From: Haliscomenobacter sp. | GTDB taxonomy: Bacteria; Bacteroidota; Bacteroidia; Chitinophagales; Saprospiraceae | Assembly: GCA_016713275.1 (NCBI GenBank) | Contig: JADJPL010000013.1 | Coordinates: forward strand, 124,001 to 188,000 | Length of the DNA: 64,000 nucleotides | Direction: 5' to 3' | Shown here: positions 18,366 through 28,393 of the stretch, piece after piece | Position numbering within the stretch: position 1 is the first letter of the stretch | How the letters are laid out: every line of letters begins with the position of its first letter | The notes under the pieces: generated by a model | Told to the model about the DNA's origin: nothing | The model's database searches: none | What the model saw: the letters and a program-made list of their open reading frames with translations, nothing else | Program-made: the position numbers and the translations under genes

Positions 18366-19808
18366 ATGACCTTTAAGCGAATTGGGCTGTTTTTGGGGCC
18401 GATCCTGTTCTTTGTACTGCTTTTGATCCCTCACCCCAACGGCGTAAGCCCGGAAGGGTGGAAGGTGATCGCCCTGGCTGTGTTTATGCTGGCGTGGTGG
18501 GTTTCGGAGGCCGTGCCTATTGCCGTTACCTCCTTGCTGCCGATGTTGCTCCTGCCCATGATGGGGGTAACTACCCTGAATAAAGCGGCGGCGCCGTATT
18601 CCAACCCGGTGGTGTATCTGTTCATGGGTGGATTCATCATCGCTCTGGCTATGGAGCGCTGGAACCTGCACCGCCGCATTGCCCTGAATATCGTACGCCT
18701 TACCGGGACAAATGCCGACGGTATCCTGTTCGGGTTTATTCTGGCTACAGCGCTCATCAGCATGTGGATCAGCAACACCGCCACGGCAATCATGATGCTC
18801 CCTATTGCACTGTCGGTGATCGATCTGCTGAGAAGGCGGATCAGTACGGCCATGGAAAAGGGCATGGACCGGTTTGCACTGACGATGATGCTCGGGATCG
18901 CCTATGCCTCCAGCATCGGCGGGATGGCTACCATCATCGGCACCCCGCCCAATGTGGTCTTTGCCGGTTACATGCGGGAAACCTTCGACATCGAAGTGTC
19001 TTTTGCCGAGTGGTTCGTCGTGGGTTTCCCGTTTTCCATTATTCTTTTGCTGCTGACGTATCTGGTGGTAGTGAAATGGATGTATCCCAACCGGCTGGGG
19101 AAATTTTCCGGGGCCCGGGAGTTGCTGGAGGAGGAATTGGCGGAATTAGGACCGGTTTCGAAAGGAGAAAAGCGCACCCTTTGGGTATTCATCCTGGCGG
19201 CGGTTTGCTGGATCTTCCAGGCCCAAATCAATCAGATGTTGCCGTTTTTAAAACTCTCCGATACGGCGGTAGCCCTGGGGGCCGCCGTGTTATTATTCGT
19301 CGTTCCGGTAGATTGGCCACAAAACAAGTTCCTGCTGGAATGGAAAGACACGGAAAAGCTTCCCTGGGGCATTTTGCTGCTTTTTGGCGGAGGATTGAGC
19401 CTGGCCGATTCCCTGGCAGAAACCGGAATTATCGGGTTGATCGGAAACCAATTTGCGGGGTTGAGCACGGCAGGATGGCTGGTCATTCTTGGGCTAAGCG
19501 CGGTGTCCCTTTTCCTGACCGAGGTCATGTCCAATGTCGCTTTAGTGACGATCTTCCTGCCCGTGGTGGGCGGAATAGCGGTGGGCATGGGCATCCCTCC
19601 AGAAGAGATGTGTATCCCCGTTACCCTGGCTGCCAGCGGGGCTTTTATGCTCCCGATGTCTACTCCCCCCAATGCGATCGTCTTTGCCAGCGGGCATCTT
19701 CAGATCGCCCAAATGGTCCGGGTCGGGTTTATTCTGAATATCGTGAGCGTTTTACTGGTGACCTTGTTCGTCAAAACCCTGTTGCCCTATCTTTACGAAA
19801 TGGGGTAG
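18366..19808 (+). CDS. DASS/SLC13 family sodium-coupled anion transporter
   Basis: 480 residues, the usual length, with about 11-13 hydrophobic helices. The paired family signatures are present: WISNTATAIMMLPIAL and TEVMSNVALVTIFLP (the two SNT/SNxA tips), IGGMATIIGTPPNVVF, and SGAFMLPMSTPPNAIVFASG. Substrates in this family are dicarboxylates such as succinate, or sulfate; the sequence does not decide. It sits 31 bases downstream of GH97 on the same strand, so co-transcription is likely. The TAG stop leads directly into a heptamer array. Confidence 0.93.
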   Translation: MTFKRIGLFLGPILFFVLLLIPHPNGVSPEGWKVIALAVFMLAWWVSEAVPIAVTSLLPMLLLPMMGVTTLNKAAAPYSNPVVYLFMGGFIIALAMERWNLHRRIALNIVRLTGTNADGILFGFILATALISMWISNTATAIMMLPIALSVIDLLRRRISTAMEKGMDRFALTMMLGIAYASSIGGMATIIGTPPNVVFAGYMRETFDIEVSFAEWFVVGFPFSIILLLLTYLVVVKWMYPNRLGKFSGARELLEEELAELGPVSKGEKRTLWVFILAAVCWIFQAQINQMLPFLKLSDTAVALGAAVLLFVVPVDWPQNKFLLEWKDTEKLPWGILLLFGGGLSLADSLAETGIIGLIGNQFAGLSTAGWLVILGLSAVSLFLTEVMSNVALVTIFLPVVGGIAVGMGIPPEEMCIPVTLAASGAFMLPMSTPPNAIVFASGHLQIAQMVRVGFILNIVSVLLVTLFVKTLLPYLYEMG

Positions 19809-20050
19809 GAGAGGGACGGGAGACGGTGGACGGGAGACGGGAGACGGTGGACGGTGGACGGTGGATGGGAGGCGGAGCCTCTGGGAGGTACCAGGCACGA
19901 GGCCGGCGCCTCGCGCCAGTTGGCACCCTGTTCGCCGGAATCCTCAGATTCCGTGCGGAACTATCTGCCGGTCCCCTGACCGGCGTTCCTAATTTTATGG
20001 CTCACTAACGGGTTCCAGACAGCATTGGGCCGGCGCCTCGCGCCAGTAAG
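19806..20050 (+). repeat. Heptanucleotide array (GGTGGAC/GGGAGAC)n plus GC-rich hairpin repeats
   Basis: Period-7 units GGTGGAC and GGGAGAC run from the DASS stop codon to about 19870. They are followed by a copy of repeat D, AGGTACCAGGCACGAGGC then GGCGCCTCGCGCCA (19886-19918), and by hairpins GAATCC-TCA-GATTC and GCCGGTC-CCCT-GACCGGC. A half copy GGGCCGGCGCCTCGCGCCAG lies near 20029-20048. No gene in this 288-base gap. Confidence 0.75.
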
Positions 20051-20096
20051 GCCAGGATTGACTCGAGCCCGTTGAGGCTAAACAAAGATTAAATTA

Positions 20097-21308
20097 ATGC
20101 AATTGAATATCAAAGAACGCATCCGGGAGCTTGCCCGGGAAGGGGCGAAAGAGGTCGTGCGTATTCGGAGGCATCTGCACCGGTTTCCTGAACTGTCGTT
20201 CAAGGAAACCGAAACGGCCCGTTTTGTTTGCCAGGCGCTGGATACGCTGGGCATTCCGTACCAACCTGGAATAGGAGGAAACGGCATATCGGCGCTGATC
20301 GAGGGACTTGAACCGGAGCGCAACGCGATTGCCCTGCGGGCGGATATGGATGCGTTGCCTATCCAGGAAGAGAACGAGACGCCGTACGTGTCGGCCAACC
20401 CTGGCGTCATGCACGCTTGCGGGCACGACGTACACACCGCTTCGCTTTTGGGCGTGGCGGCCATTTTAAATGCATTGAAAGGGCAATTCAAAGGAACCGT
20501 CAAGCTCATTTTTCAGCCAGGAGAGGAATTGCTTCCAGGAGGCGCTTCCCTGATGATTCGGGAAGGCGTTCTGGAAAACCCGAGGCCTTCGGGCGTTTTT
20601 GGGCAGCACGTGCACCCGCCTCTGGAAGTGGGTAAAGTAGGATTTCGGCCTGGAAAATACATGGCCTCCGCCGATGAGTTGTATGTGACTATTCGCGGTA
20701 GGGGAGGACACGGGGCCTTGCCCCACGAGTGCGTGGATCCGGTGCTCATCAGTGCCCACGTCATAACCGCCCTCCAGCAAATTGTCAGCCGCAACGCCAA
20801 CCCCATCATTCCTTCGGTCCTGACGTTTGGCAAGATCGAATCGGCAGGAGGGTGGACCAATATCATTCCCGATAGCGTCGAACTGACCGGGACGTTCCGC
20901 ACGCTGGACGAAACCTGGCGCTTTGAAGCCCACCAGCGCATGCAGCGCATCGCCGAAGGGATTGCCGAAAGCATGGGTGGAAGCTGCGATTTCCGCATTG
21001 TCGTGGGTTACCCGTTCCTCTATAACGATGAACTCCTGACCGCCAGGGCCAAATCCTGGGCCATCGATTTCCTTGGGGCCGACAAGGTCGTGGATCTTCC
21101 GTTGCGCCTCTCCTCCGAAGATTTCGCTTTTTTCTCCCAGGAGCTCCCTTCTTGTTTTTACCGGCTGGGTACCGGCAATCCGGAAAAAGGGATTACCCAC
21201 CCGGTCCATTCCAGCCGCTTTGACATCGACGAAGCCGCGCTCGAAACCGGCGCGGGCCTTATGGCCTGGCTGGCGGTATGCGCCCTTGGGGAGGAGCGGC
21301 CTTCGTAA
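20097..21308 (+). CDS. M20 family amidohydrolase (N-acyl-amino-acid type)
   Basis: 403 residues. M20D metal-binding motifs: RADMDALPIQEEN, HACGHDVHTASLLGVA, FQPGEEL, FGQHVHPPLEVGKVGFRPG, and a C-terminal HSSRFDIDE. The family hydrolyses N-acetyl or indole-acetyl amino acids, or related amides, in the cytoplasm. No signal peptide. The start ATG 20097 directly follows an A/T-rich stretch. It is separated from the DASS gene by repeats and from the next regulator by about 160 bases that contain only a weak hairpin (AGGAG...CTCCT). Confidence 0.9.
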   Translation: MQLNIKERIRELAREGAKEVVRIRRHLHRFPELSFKETETARFVCQALDTLGIPYQPGIGGNGISALIEGLEPERNAIALRADMDALPIQEENETPYVSANPGVMHACGHDVHTASLLGVAAILNALKGQFKGTVKLIFQPGEELLPGGASLMIREGVLENPRPSGVFGQHVHPPLEVGKVGFRPGKYMASADELYVTIRGRGGHGALPHECVDPVLISAHVITALQQIVSRNANPIIPSVLTFGKIESAGGWTNIIPDSVELTGTFRTLDETWRFEAHQRMQRIAEGIAESMGGSCDFRIVVGYPFLYNDELLTARAKSWAIDFLGADKVVDLPLRLSSEDFAFFSQELPSCFYRLGTGNPEKGITHPVHSSRFDIDEAALETGAGLMAWLAVCALGEERPS

Positions 21309-21466
21309 GGGGCATTCCCCCGCAACCTTTTTTCTTCCTTAACGTATAAAGGAAAAAATTAACGCGTCAGGAGACTCCAGACCGAAAGGCTCCTGATTTA
21401 AGCCAGTTCAGCTCGTGTCTCCAACGATTAGGCAAACGGGGCGGCATGTAGCATAATTAAAACACT

Positions 21467-22738
21467 ATGGCAAAGATCCTGATCGTGGACGACGAGCGGA
21501 GCATACGCCGGACGCTTCGCGAAATCCTGGAATTCGAGCGCTTTGAGGTATCAGAAGCTGCCGACGGCCAGGAATGCCTGGACCTGCTGAGGAAAGAACC
21601 GTTTGATGTCGTTTTGCTCGATATCAAAATGCCCAAACTCGACGGGATGGACGCGCTGGATCAGATACAGGAAATCCGCCCCGGGGCGCCGGTGATTATG
21701 ATTTCCGGCCATGCCACCATCGATACGGCGGTCGAATGCGTAAAGAAAGGCGCTTTCGATTTTATCAGTAAACCGCCCGACCTCAACCGCCTCCTCATCA
21801 CGATCCGCAACGCGTTGGACAAGTCGAGCCTTTTGAGTGAAACCAAAGCCCTCCGGCGCCGGGTGGCCAGGTCGAATGTACAGGAAATCATCGGCGATTC
21901 CGAGGTGATGGAACGCCTTCGAAATACGATCGACCGCGTGGCGGCTACCGATGCCCGCGTGCTGGTTACCGGGCCCAACGGGGCCGGCAAAGAGCTGGTT
22001 GCAAGGTGGCTGCACGAAAAAAGTGGTAGATCCCAGCACCCTATTATTGAAGTCAATTGTGCCGCGATCCCTGCCGAATTAATTGAAAGCGAATTGTTTG
22101 GCCATGAAAAAGGGGCCTTTACCTCGGCGATCAAACAGCGGATCGGCAAGTTCGAACAAGCACAGGGAGGAACCCTGTTTCTCGACGAGATCGGTGATAT
22201 GAGCCTGTCTGCTCAGGCCAAAGTGCTGCGCGCTCTACAGGAACAGAAAATAACCCGGGTGGGCGGTGACAAGGAGATCCGCGTCGACGTCCGCGTCGTC
22301 GCAGCTACCAACAAAGACTTATGGACCGAGATCCGGGAAGGCCGGTTTCGGGAAGACTTATACCATCGCCTGGCGGTGATCATTATTCAGGTCCCCGCTT
22401 TACGCGAACGCATAGCGGATATACCCCAACTAATCCGGCATTTTTTGAACCAGGTATGCCAGGAGTATGGTACTGCCGTTAAGCCCATTGCCCCCGAAGC
22501 GGCCGAGGCCCTTCAGCAACACGAATGGAGGGGGAATATCCGGGAACTGCGCAACGTGGTCGAGCGCCTCGTCATTCTCAGCGGAAGCCAGATCACCTTT
22601 GAAGATGTACGCGCCTACGCCATGCCAACCCACAACGGGATGGACCGGGCCCTTAAGGAGCTCTTTTCCCGCTTCTCCAGTTGGGAAGACCTGAGCCGCT
22701 TTATCCAAAAAGAATTTTCCGATTACAAAAACAACTAA
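21467..22738 (+). CDS. NtrX-like sigma-54 type response regulator lacking a DNA-binding domain
   Basis: 423 residues. The receiver domain (MAKILIVDDERSIRRTLREI, phospho-acceptor Asp52 in LLDIKMP) is followed by an AAA+ domain: Walker A GPNGAGKE, GHEKGAFTSA at 216-221 and GGTLFLDEIGD as Walker B, then the arginine-finger region FREDLYHRL. The sigma-54 contact loop reads GAFTSA rather than GAFTGA. The protein ends soon after the AAA+ lid (FSSWEDLSRFIQKEFSDYK) with no Fis-type helix-turn-helix. From memory this variant form is widespread in Bacteroidota. The target process is unknown and no histidine kinase is adjacent. Confidence 0.9.
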   Translation: MAKILIVDDERSIRRTLREILEFERFEVSEAADGQECLDLLRKEPFDVVLLDIKMPKLDGMDALDQIQEIRPGAPVIMISGHATIDTAVECVKKGAFDFISKPPDLNRLLITIRNALDKSSLLSETKALRRRVARSNVQEIIGDSEVMERLRNTIDRVAATDARVLVTGPNGAGKELVARWLHEKSGRSQHPIIEVNCAAIPAELIESELFGHEKGAFTSAIKQRIGKFEQAQGGTLFLDEIGDMSLSAQAKVLRALQEQKITRVGGDKEIRVDVRVVAATNKDLWTEIREGRFREDLYHRLAVIIIQVPALRERIADIPQLIRHFLNQVCQEYGTAVKPIAPEAAEALQQHEWRGNIRELRNVVERLVILSGSQITFEDVRAYAMPTHNGMDRALKELFSRFSSWEDLSRFIQKEFSDYKNN

Positions 22739-22849
22739 AGCGGGTCTCCAGCGTTTGCTTTTGGCGTCAATTGCCGCGCTTCGGGAGGCCTCCTGTTTGT
22801 CAGGTTTATCTATCTTAGCGCGACGATTTTAACCCGCTAAGCGAAACCA

Positions 22850-23572
22850 ATGGAAGAAAAAGAAACCGGACCGGAAAAAAAGCACCCAAGAAAAGAATGG
22901 ACCAAGGAGATCAAGGCCGAAAACTCCTGGACGATGTTCAGGGTGATCTCTGAGTTTGTGGAAGGCTTTGAAACCTTGAACCAGGAGGGGCCCTGTGTGT
23001 CCATTTTCGGATCCGCCCGTTCGAAACCCGATCATCCATATTACAAGAAAGCAGTGGACATTGCCCGGCTGCTTACGGAAGAAGGGTATGGCGTGGTCAC
23101 CGGCGGAGGCCCCGGAATTATGGAAGCTGCCAACAAAGGCGCTTTCCTTTACGGGGGCCGCTCGGTGGGGTTGAACATCGATCTCCCTTTTGAGCAACAA
23201 TCCAACCCGTATATCGACCCCGGCAAAAACCTCAATTTCAGGTACTTTTTTGTCCGAAAGGTCATGTTCGTCAAATATTCTCAGGCTTTCGTTGTGCTTC
23301 CCGGAGGGTTTGGCACCCTGGACGAACTGTTTGAGGTGCTGACCCTGATGCAAACCAACAAAATCAGCCGTTTCCCTATCATTCTGGTCGGGACCCCCTA
23401 CTGGAAAGGCCTCCGCGATTGGATCCGGGACGTTTGCCTGAATCAGGAACACAACATCAGCCCCCAGGACATGGACCTGCTTCCTCTGGTCGACGAACCC
23501 GAACAGGTGGTCCAACTGATCAACGACTTTTACAAAAAAACCGGCGCCCTGGAGCCGAACTACAAGCTCTAA
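22850..23572 (+). CDS. LOG family protein (TIGR00730, lysine-decarboxylase-like fold)
   Basis: 240 residues. The core motifs are GGGPGIMEAANKGA and PGGFGTLDELFE, the latter being the PGGxGTxxE signature. The N-terminal segment is highly charged (EEKETGPEKKHPRKEWTKEI). In characterised members the enzyme is a cytokinin riboside 5'-monophosphate or nucleotide 5'-monophosphate phosphoribohydrolase. A housekeeping nucleotide-salvage role is inferred here. Monocistronic. Confidence 0.9.
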   Translation: MEEKETGPEKKHPRKEWTKEIKAENSWTMFRVISEFVEGFETLNQEGPCVSIFGSARSKPDHPYYKKAVDIARLLTEEGYGVVTGGGPGIMEAANKGAFLYGGRSVGLNIDLPFEQQSNPYIDPGKNLNFRYFFVRKVMFVKYSQAFVVLPGGFGTLDELFEVLTLMQTNKISRFPIILVGTPYWKGLRDWIRDVCLNQEHNISPQDMDLLPLVDEPEQVVQLINDFYKKTGALEPNYKL

Positions 23573-23701
23573 ACCCGTATCCCGGGCTTAGCCAAAAAAA
23601 GGATGTTAATTTATTATTAAATTCGATTTAACCCAGGCAACCTCTGCAGGGGCTTGTACGTTCTTTGGGAAGGATTTACCCATCCATAAAAGAACAAGAT
23701 C

Positions 23702-23956
23702 ATGAATAAACCCAAAGCAAAATTCCCTTCGGAAGATCACCTGATTGAATTCATCGCCTGGTCGCTTAACATTCCCGTATCGCGTATTAATCCTCACACA
23801 GATCTGGTTGATGACCTCTACCTAGATCAAATCGACCGCGATTTGCTCATCGCAGCGCTCGAAAACCGGTTTGGCATTTATCTCAGCTCGGAAGAAGTCG
23901 ACCGCATCGATACCGTCCGCGACGCGAGCCAGTCCCTCCAACGTCACGCAGCATAG
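23702..23956 (+). CDS. Acyl-carrier-protein-like protein without the phosphopantetheine serine
   Basis: 84 residues. The pattern follows ACP helices: PHTDLVDDLYLDQIDRDLLI resembles the loop and helix II, AALENRFGIYLSSEEVDRID resembles helices II-III, and TVRDASQSL helix IV. In true ACPs the attachment motif is DSLD. Here it reads LYLD, with Tyr in place of the Ser. It may therefore be a non-modified ACP-like adaptor, but the similarity is inferred by eye. No fatty-acid genes are adjacent. Confidence 0.65.
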   Translation: MNKPKAKFPSEDHLIEFIAWSLNIPVSRINPHTDLVDDLYLDQIDRDLLIAALENRFGIYLSSEEVDRIDTVRDASQSLQRHAA

Positions 23957-24031
23957 GTTTAGAAAAGGTTCAAGTTGAAACTTGAACCTTGACCTTTAAC
24001 CTTAGGCCTTAGGCCTTTCGCCTTAAACCTG
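23954..24031 (+). repeat. Degenerate heptanucleotide array with perfect hairpin
   Basis: Directly after the ACP-like stop, AAGGTTCAAGTT and AACTTGAACCTT form a 12-bp stem with a 2-base loop. Period-7 units (CCTTTAA, CCTTAGG, CCTTAGG, CCTTTCG, CCTTAAA) continue to about 24031. It probably ends transcription of the gene before it. Confidence 0.7.
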
Positions 24032-24095
24032 CATTCCCCCTTTCCAGATTTCCATTTTTCGGACCATTTTCCTTATTTTGAGGAAAATCCAACCC

Positions 24096-24704
24096 ATGGC
24101 GCTCGAACGGCAGCAGTCCTTAAGCAAGGTCGCTTTTGAACTCAACTTTGATTTTCTCGATAAGCAAGACCAAAGCCCTTTGGCTTACTTAAAAGATTTT
24201 CGTTTGTTTCGGGAAGGCGGCTCCAAAAAGGCCTACCATTTAATGTCCAAAAAAGACGATCTGCTGGAATCCGAGCTTCGGATTTTTGACTACAAGTATA
24301 CCATCAGCACCGGAAAATCGTCCCATACCTATCACCAGACGGTCTTTTTTCTTCAGTCAAAAAAACTCGGATTGCCCCAGTTTTTTATGTCCCCGGAAAC
24401 CTTGTTTCATCGTTTCAAGGAGTATCTTGGCTTCCGCAAGGATATTGATTTTGCGGAGTTCCCGAAATTCTCCGAGCAATATTACCTTCAGGGGGAAGAC
24501 CCGGAATACATCCGGTTGGCTTTTGATTCCAGGGTGTTGCGGTTGTTTACAGTAGAGCCTGACTGGCACGTAGAAGGGGTGAATTACTACCTGGCGTTTT
24601 ACCGAAAGCATAAGCTTTTACCGCCCCGGGAAATCAAACGTTTTTACGAATTGGGCCTCAAACTCGCCCGCTTTATGGAAGCCGAAAGCCTGGATCTCGA
24701 ATAA
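24096..24704 (+). CDS. Conserved hypothetical protein
   Basis: About 202 residues from ATG 24096 (an in-frame ATG at 24078 is also possible). No signal peptide or membrane segment. It is rich in aromatic residues, with YKYTISTGKSSHTYHQTVFF and LGLPQFFMSPETLFHRF, a pattern I have seen in uncharacterised soluble bacterial proteins but cannot name. It ends about 20 bases before the dnaE start on the same strand, so the two may be co-transcribed. A function cannot be assigned. Confidence 0.7.
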   Translation: MALERQQSLSKVAFELNFDFLDKQDQSPLAYLKDFRLFREGGSKKAYHLMSKKDDLLESELRIFDYKYTISTGKSSHTYHQTVFFLQSKKLGLPQFFMSPETLFHRFKEYLGFRKDIDFAEFPKFSEQYYLQGEDPEYIRLAFDSRVLRLFTVEPDWHVEGVNYYLAFYRKHKLLPPREIKRFYELGLKLARFMEAESLDLE

Positions 24705-24724
24705 TTACCTTTGAATTGCGCGCT

Positions 24725-27700
24725 ATGCCGGATTTTGTTCACCTTCACTGCCACACGCAATATTCGCTGCTCGACGGCGCCTCTTCGATTTCCGATATGA
24801 TGGACAAGGCTGTCCGGGATGGGCAGAAAGGGGTTGCGCTGACGGACCACGGCAACATGTTTGGAGCGTTTAAATTCGTTTCCGAAGCCCGCAAACGGCA
24901 GCTGACCCCTATTGTTGGGTGCGAGTTTTACCTCGTCGAAGACCGCCACAAGAAAGTTTTCTCGAGGGCCAAAGGCGAACAGGATCACCGCTACCACCAG
25001 TTGCTTCTGGCCAAGAACAAAACCGGGTATGAAAATCTGTCCAAACTCTGTTCCCTGGGGTTTATCCAAGGTCTGTACGGCAAATTTCCCCGGATCGACA
25101 AAGAACTCCTCCAGCAATACCACGAAGGGGTCATCGCCACGAGCTGCTGCATCGGCGCGGAAATTCCCCAGGCCATCCTCCAGGGCAAACTGGAGGATGC
25201 GGAAGCCAAACTCCGCTGGTGGCTGGATCTCTTTGGGGAAGACTTTTACATCGAACTCCAACGCCACCGGGGCATGGAGGACATCGACGGTACCGGAAGA
25301 AGCCAGGAGTACGTCAACCAGGTCTTGCTGGGCTTTGCCCAAAAATACAGCCTCAAAGTTATCTGTACCAACGACTCCCACTATGTGAACGAAGAGGATG
25401 CCCTTCCTCACGATATCCTACTGTGCATCAACACCGGCGCCCATTTGGAAGACATCGACCGGTTCCGTTTCCCCAGCTCGGATTTTTATTTCAAGACCCA
25501 GGAAGAAATGAACCGCCTGTTTGAGGATGTTCCCCAGGCGGTGGATTATACCCAGGAACTTCTGGGCAAAATCGAACCCCTCGACCTGGCCCGCGATGTG
25601 CTTCTCCCTGCTTTTCCCCTTCCTCCTGAGTTTTCTTCCCAGGACGAATACCTCCGCCACCTGACGATGGAAGGCGCTAAACGCCGATACGGAACGGTCA
25701 CGCCCCAAATCCTGGAGCGGCTCAATTTCGAACTCGACGTCATCCGGAACTCGGGCTATCCGGGGTATTTCCTTATTGTTCAGGACTTTACCTCTACCGC
25801 CCGGCAAATGGGGGTTTCTGTCGGTCCGGGAAGGGGTTCGGCTGCCGGATCGGCGGTGGCTTATTGTATCGGGATTACCAATGTCGACCCCATTAAGTAC
25901 GACTTGCTGTTTGAGCGTTTTCTCAACCCCGAACGGGTTTCCATGCCCGATATCGATATCGACTTTGACGACGAGGGCCGGGACAAGGTGATCGACTATG
26001 TGATCAACAAGTACGGACGCAACCAGGTGGCCCAGATTGTGACCTACGGCACCATGGCCGCCAAATAGTCCCTGCGCGACGTCGGCCGCGTAATGAACAT
26101 TCCGCTTCCCGAGGTGGACCGCATCGCCAAAACGTTCCCCTCCCACCTCAAGGCTTCCCTGGCCAAAGTGCTTGCCAATGGCGATATCGATCCCAAACTG
26201 AAAAGCGACCTCAACGGGGAGGAACTGGACAAAGCCTACCAATTTCGCGACCTCGCCGAAGGAACTGATTCGATCGGCCAGATGATCCAGACCGCCCGGA
26301 AACTGGAAGGCTCCGTTCGAAATACCGGAATCCACGCCTGCGGTGTGGTCATCACCCCGGACGAGATCACCAAATACGTGCCGGTCAAAGTAGACAAGGA
26401 GTCGGACATGCTGATTACCCAGTTCGACAACAGCGTGGCCGAAGCCGCCGGATTGCTCAAGATGGACTTCCTGGGCCTTAAAACCCTTACCATCATCAAG
26501 GACGCCGTCCGGATGATCCGCGAAAACCACGGTGTCGAGCTGGATGTGGACACTGTACCTCTGGAGGATGAAAAAACCTATCAGCTTTTCCAACGGGGCG
26601 AAACCGTCGGGATCTTCCAGTATGAAAGTTCCGGAATGCAGAAGTACATGAAAGAATTGGCGCCAACTTCTTTTGAAGACCTCATCGCCATGAACGCGCT
26701 GTACCGCCCCGGGCCTCTGGAATATATCCCCAACTTTATTGCCCGAAAGCACGGCAGAGAACCGATCACCTACGACCTTCCCGAGATGGAGGAGTACCTC
26801 AAGGATACGTACGGGGTCACCGTGTACCAGGAGCAGGTGATGCTCCTTTCCCAAAAACTGGCGGGTTTCACCAAAGGCCAGGCCGACAAGTTGCGTAAAG
26901 CCATGGGGAAAAAGCTCAAAGCGGAGTTGGACGCCCTTTTGGCCCAAGTTTCTGGAGGGGGGGATTAAAAACCACCACCCCCAGGATAAGCTGGAAAAAA
27001 TTTGGAAGGACTGGGAAGCGTTTGCTTCCTACGCCTTTAATAAGTCGCATTCCACCTGCTACGCGTTTGTCGCTTTCCAGACGGCTTACCTCAAAGCCCA
27101 CTACCCGGCGGAGTTCATGGCTTCCGTCTTGACGCACAACAAGAGCAACATCACCGATATCACCTTCTTCCTCGAAGAATGCCGAAAACAGGGCATTGAG
27201 GTCCTTGGCCCCAACATCAATGAGAGCGTTTCCGATTTCTCGGTAAATAAAAACGGATGTATCCGCTTTGGACTTTCGGCCTTGAAAGGGGTAGGGGAAG
27301 GACCGGTAGAAGAGGTTCTGGAAGAACGGCAGCAAAGGGGCCCGTTTGCTTCTATTTTCGATCTGGTGCGCCGCCTGCCTATGCGGGCCGTCAATAAAAA
27401 AGCGCTGGAAAGCCTGGCTTTCGGCGGCGCTTTCGATTGCTTCGAGCAAATCCACCGGGCGCAGTACTTCGCTCCGACCGACAAAGCGGATACCCTCCTG
27501 GAGCATGTGATCCGGTACGGAAACGCCTACCGGAACGACAAACAAAGCGCCCAAAACTCCCTCTTCGGAAGCCTGGACCAGGCTGCTGACATCCCGGAGC
27601 CTCTGGTTCCTCCCTGCGAACCTTGGCCCCTTATCGAATTGCTCAACCGCGAAAAGGAGGTTACCGGGATCTATATCAGCGGCCACCCTTTAGACGATTA

Positions 27701-28265
27701 CCGCCTGGAACTGGAACATTTTATCACCTGTACCCTGGACAAAACCGCCCAGTATCAGCATAAGCCCTTGCTCCAGCTTGCCGGGATGGTGACCCATGCC
27801 ACGCACAAAATCAGTAAAAACGGCAATGGCTGGGGCGTTTTTTCCATCACGGATTACCAGGGCGCCCTGGAGTTTCGCTTGTTTGGAGACGATTACCAGA
27901 AATTCAAGCACCTGCTGGCCGAAGGGATGGTTATTTTTATCAAAGGCCGGTTTCAACGCAGTTGGCGCAGCGAGGAAGAACTCGAACTCAAAATTACCGA
28001 AATTCGCCTGCTGGAGGGAATAGGCCAGGACCTGACCGAAGGGATCACCCTGAAAGTTCCGGTCGACTTTCTCTCGACCCCCCTGATCGCGGAACTGGAT
28101 GCGATTTGCCAGGCCAACAAAGGGCCGCATAAGCTGCGGGTTGAACTGATCGACGCCGGGGCCCGAATTAAAGTAGGGATGATCTCCACCGACAGGAAAG
28201 TAAACGCCGATAGCCAGTTTACCAAAGCCTTGGCCCGGATCGGTATTGAGTTTACCCTGAATTGA
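24725..28265 (+). CDS. dnaE: DNA polymerase III alpha subunit, with one in-frame stop and one frameshift
   Basis: The intended product is about 1180 residues, normal for DnaE. The PHP domain is at the N-terminus (HLHCHTQYSLLDGAS, GVALTDHGNMFGA), the palm carries the catalytic MPDIDIDFDDEGRDKVI, then come the thumb/fingers and a C-terminal OB-fold (LQLAGMVTHATHKI). Two lesions interrupt it. TAG at 26066-26068 stands where TYGTMAAK continues as SLRDVGRVM in the same frame. Near 26940 an extra base (TTTTGGCCC instead of TTTTGCCC) breaks AELDALLPKFLEGGIKN. DnaE is essential and no other alpha subunit is in the window. I judge assembly error, or a bypassed lesion, likelier than a dead gene. Confidence 0.9.
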
Positions 28266-28393
28266 GGAGCAATCCACCCTACTGGCCATTTTGGGAACGA
28301 GACGGGCCCAGGTATTTTAACATTCTCTTAACGGTTCCTTAGCAGTTTGGATGGGTAAAATAATAGAATTTGCGTCTTTAAAGCGCTGACCAC

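Noticed and set aside
16250..19808. A polysaccharide utilisation locus around the GH97 enzyme
   Set aside because: No susC or susD homologue or other carbohydrate enzyme is adjacent; only a DASS transporter follows.
26066..26068. TAG read as a sense codon (alternative genetic code)
   Set aside because: TAG ends several intact genes in the window (exbB, DASS, BatE-like), so recoding is not supported.
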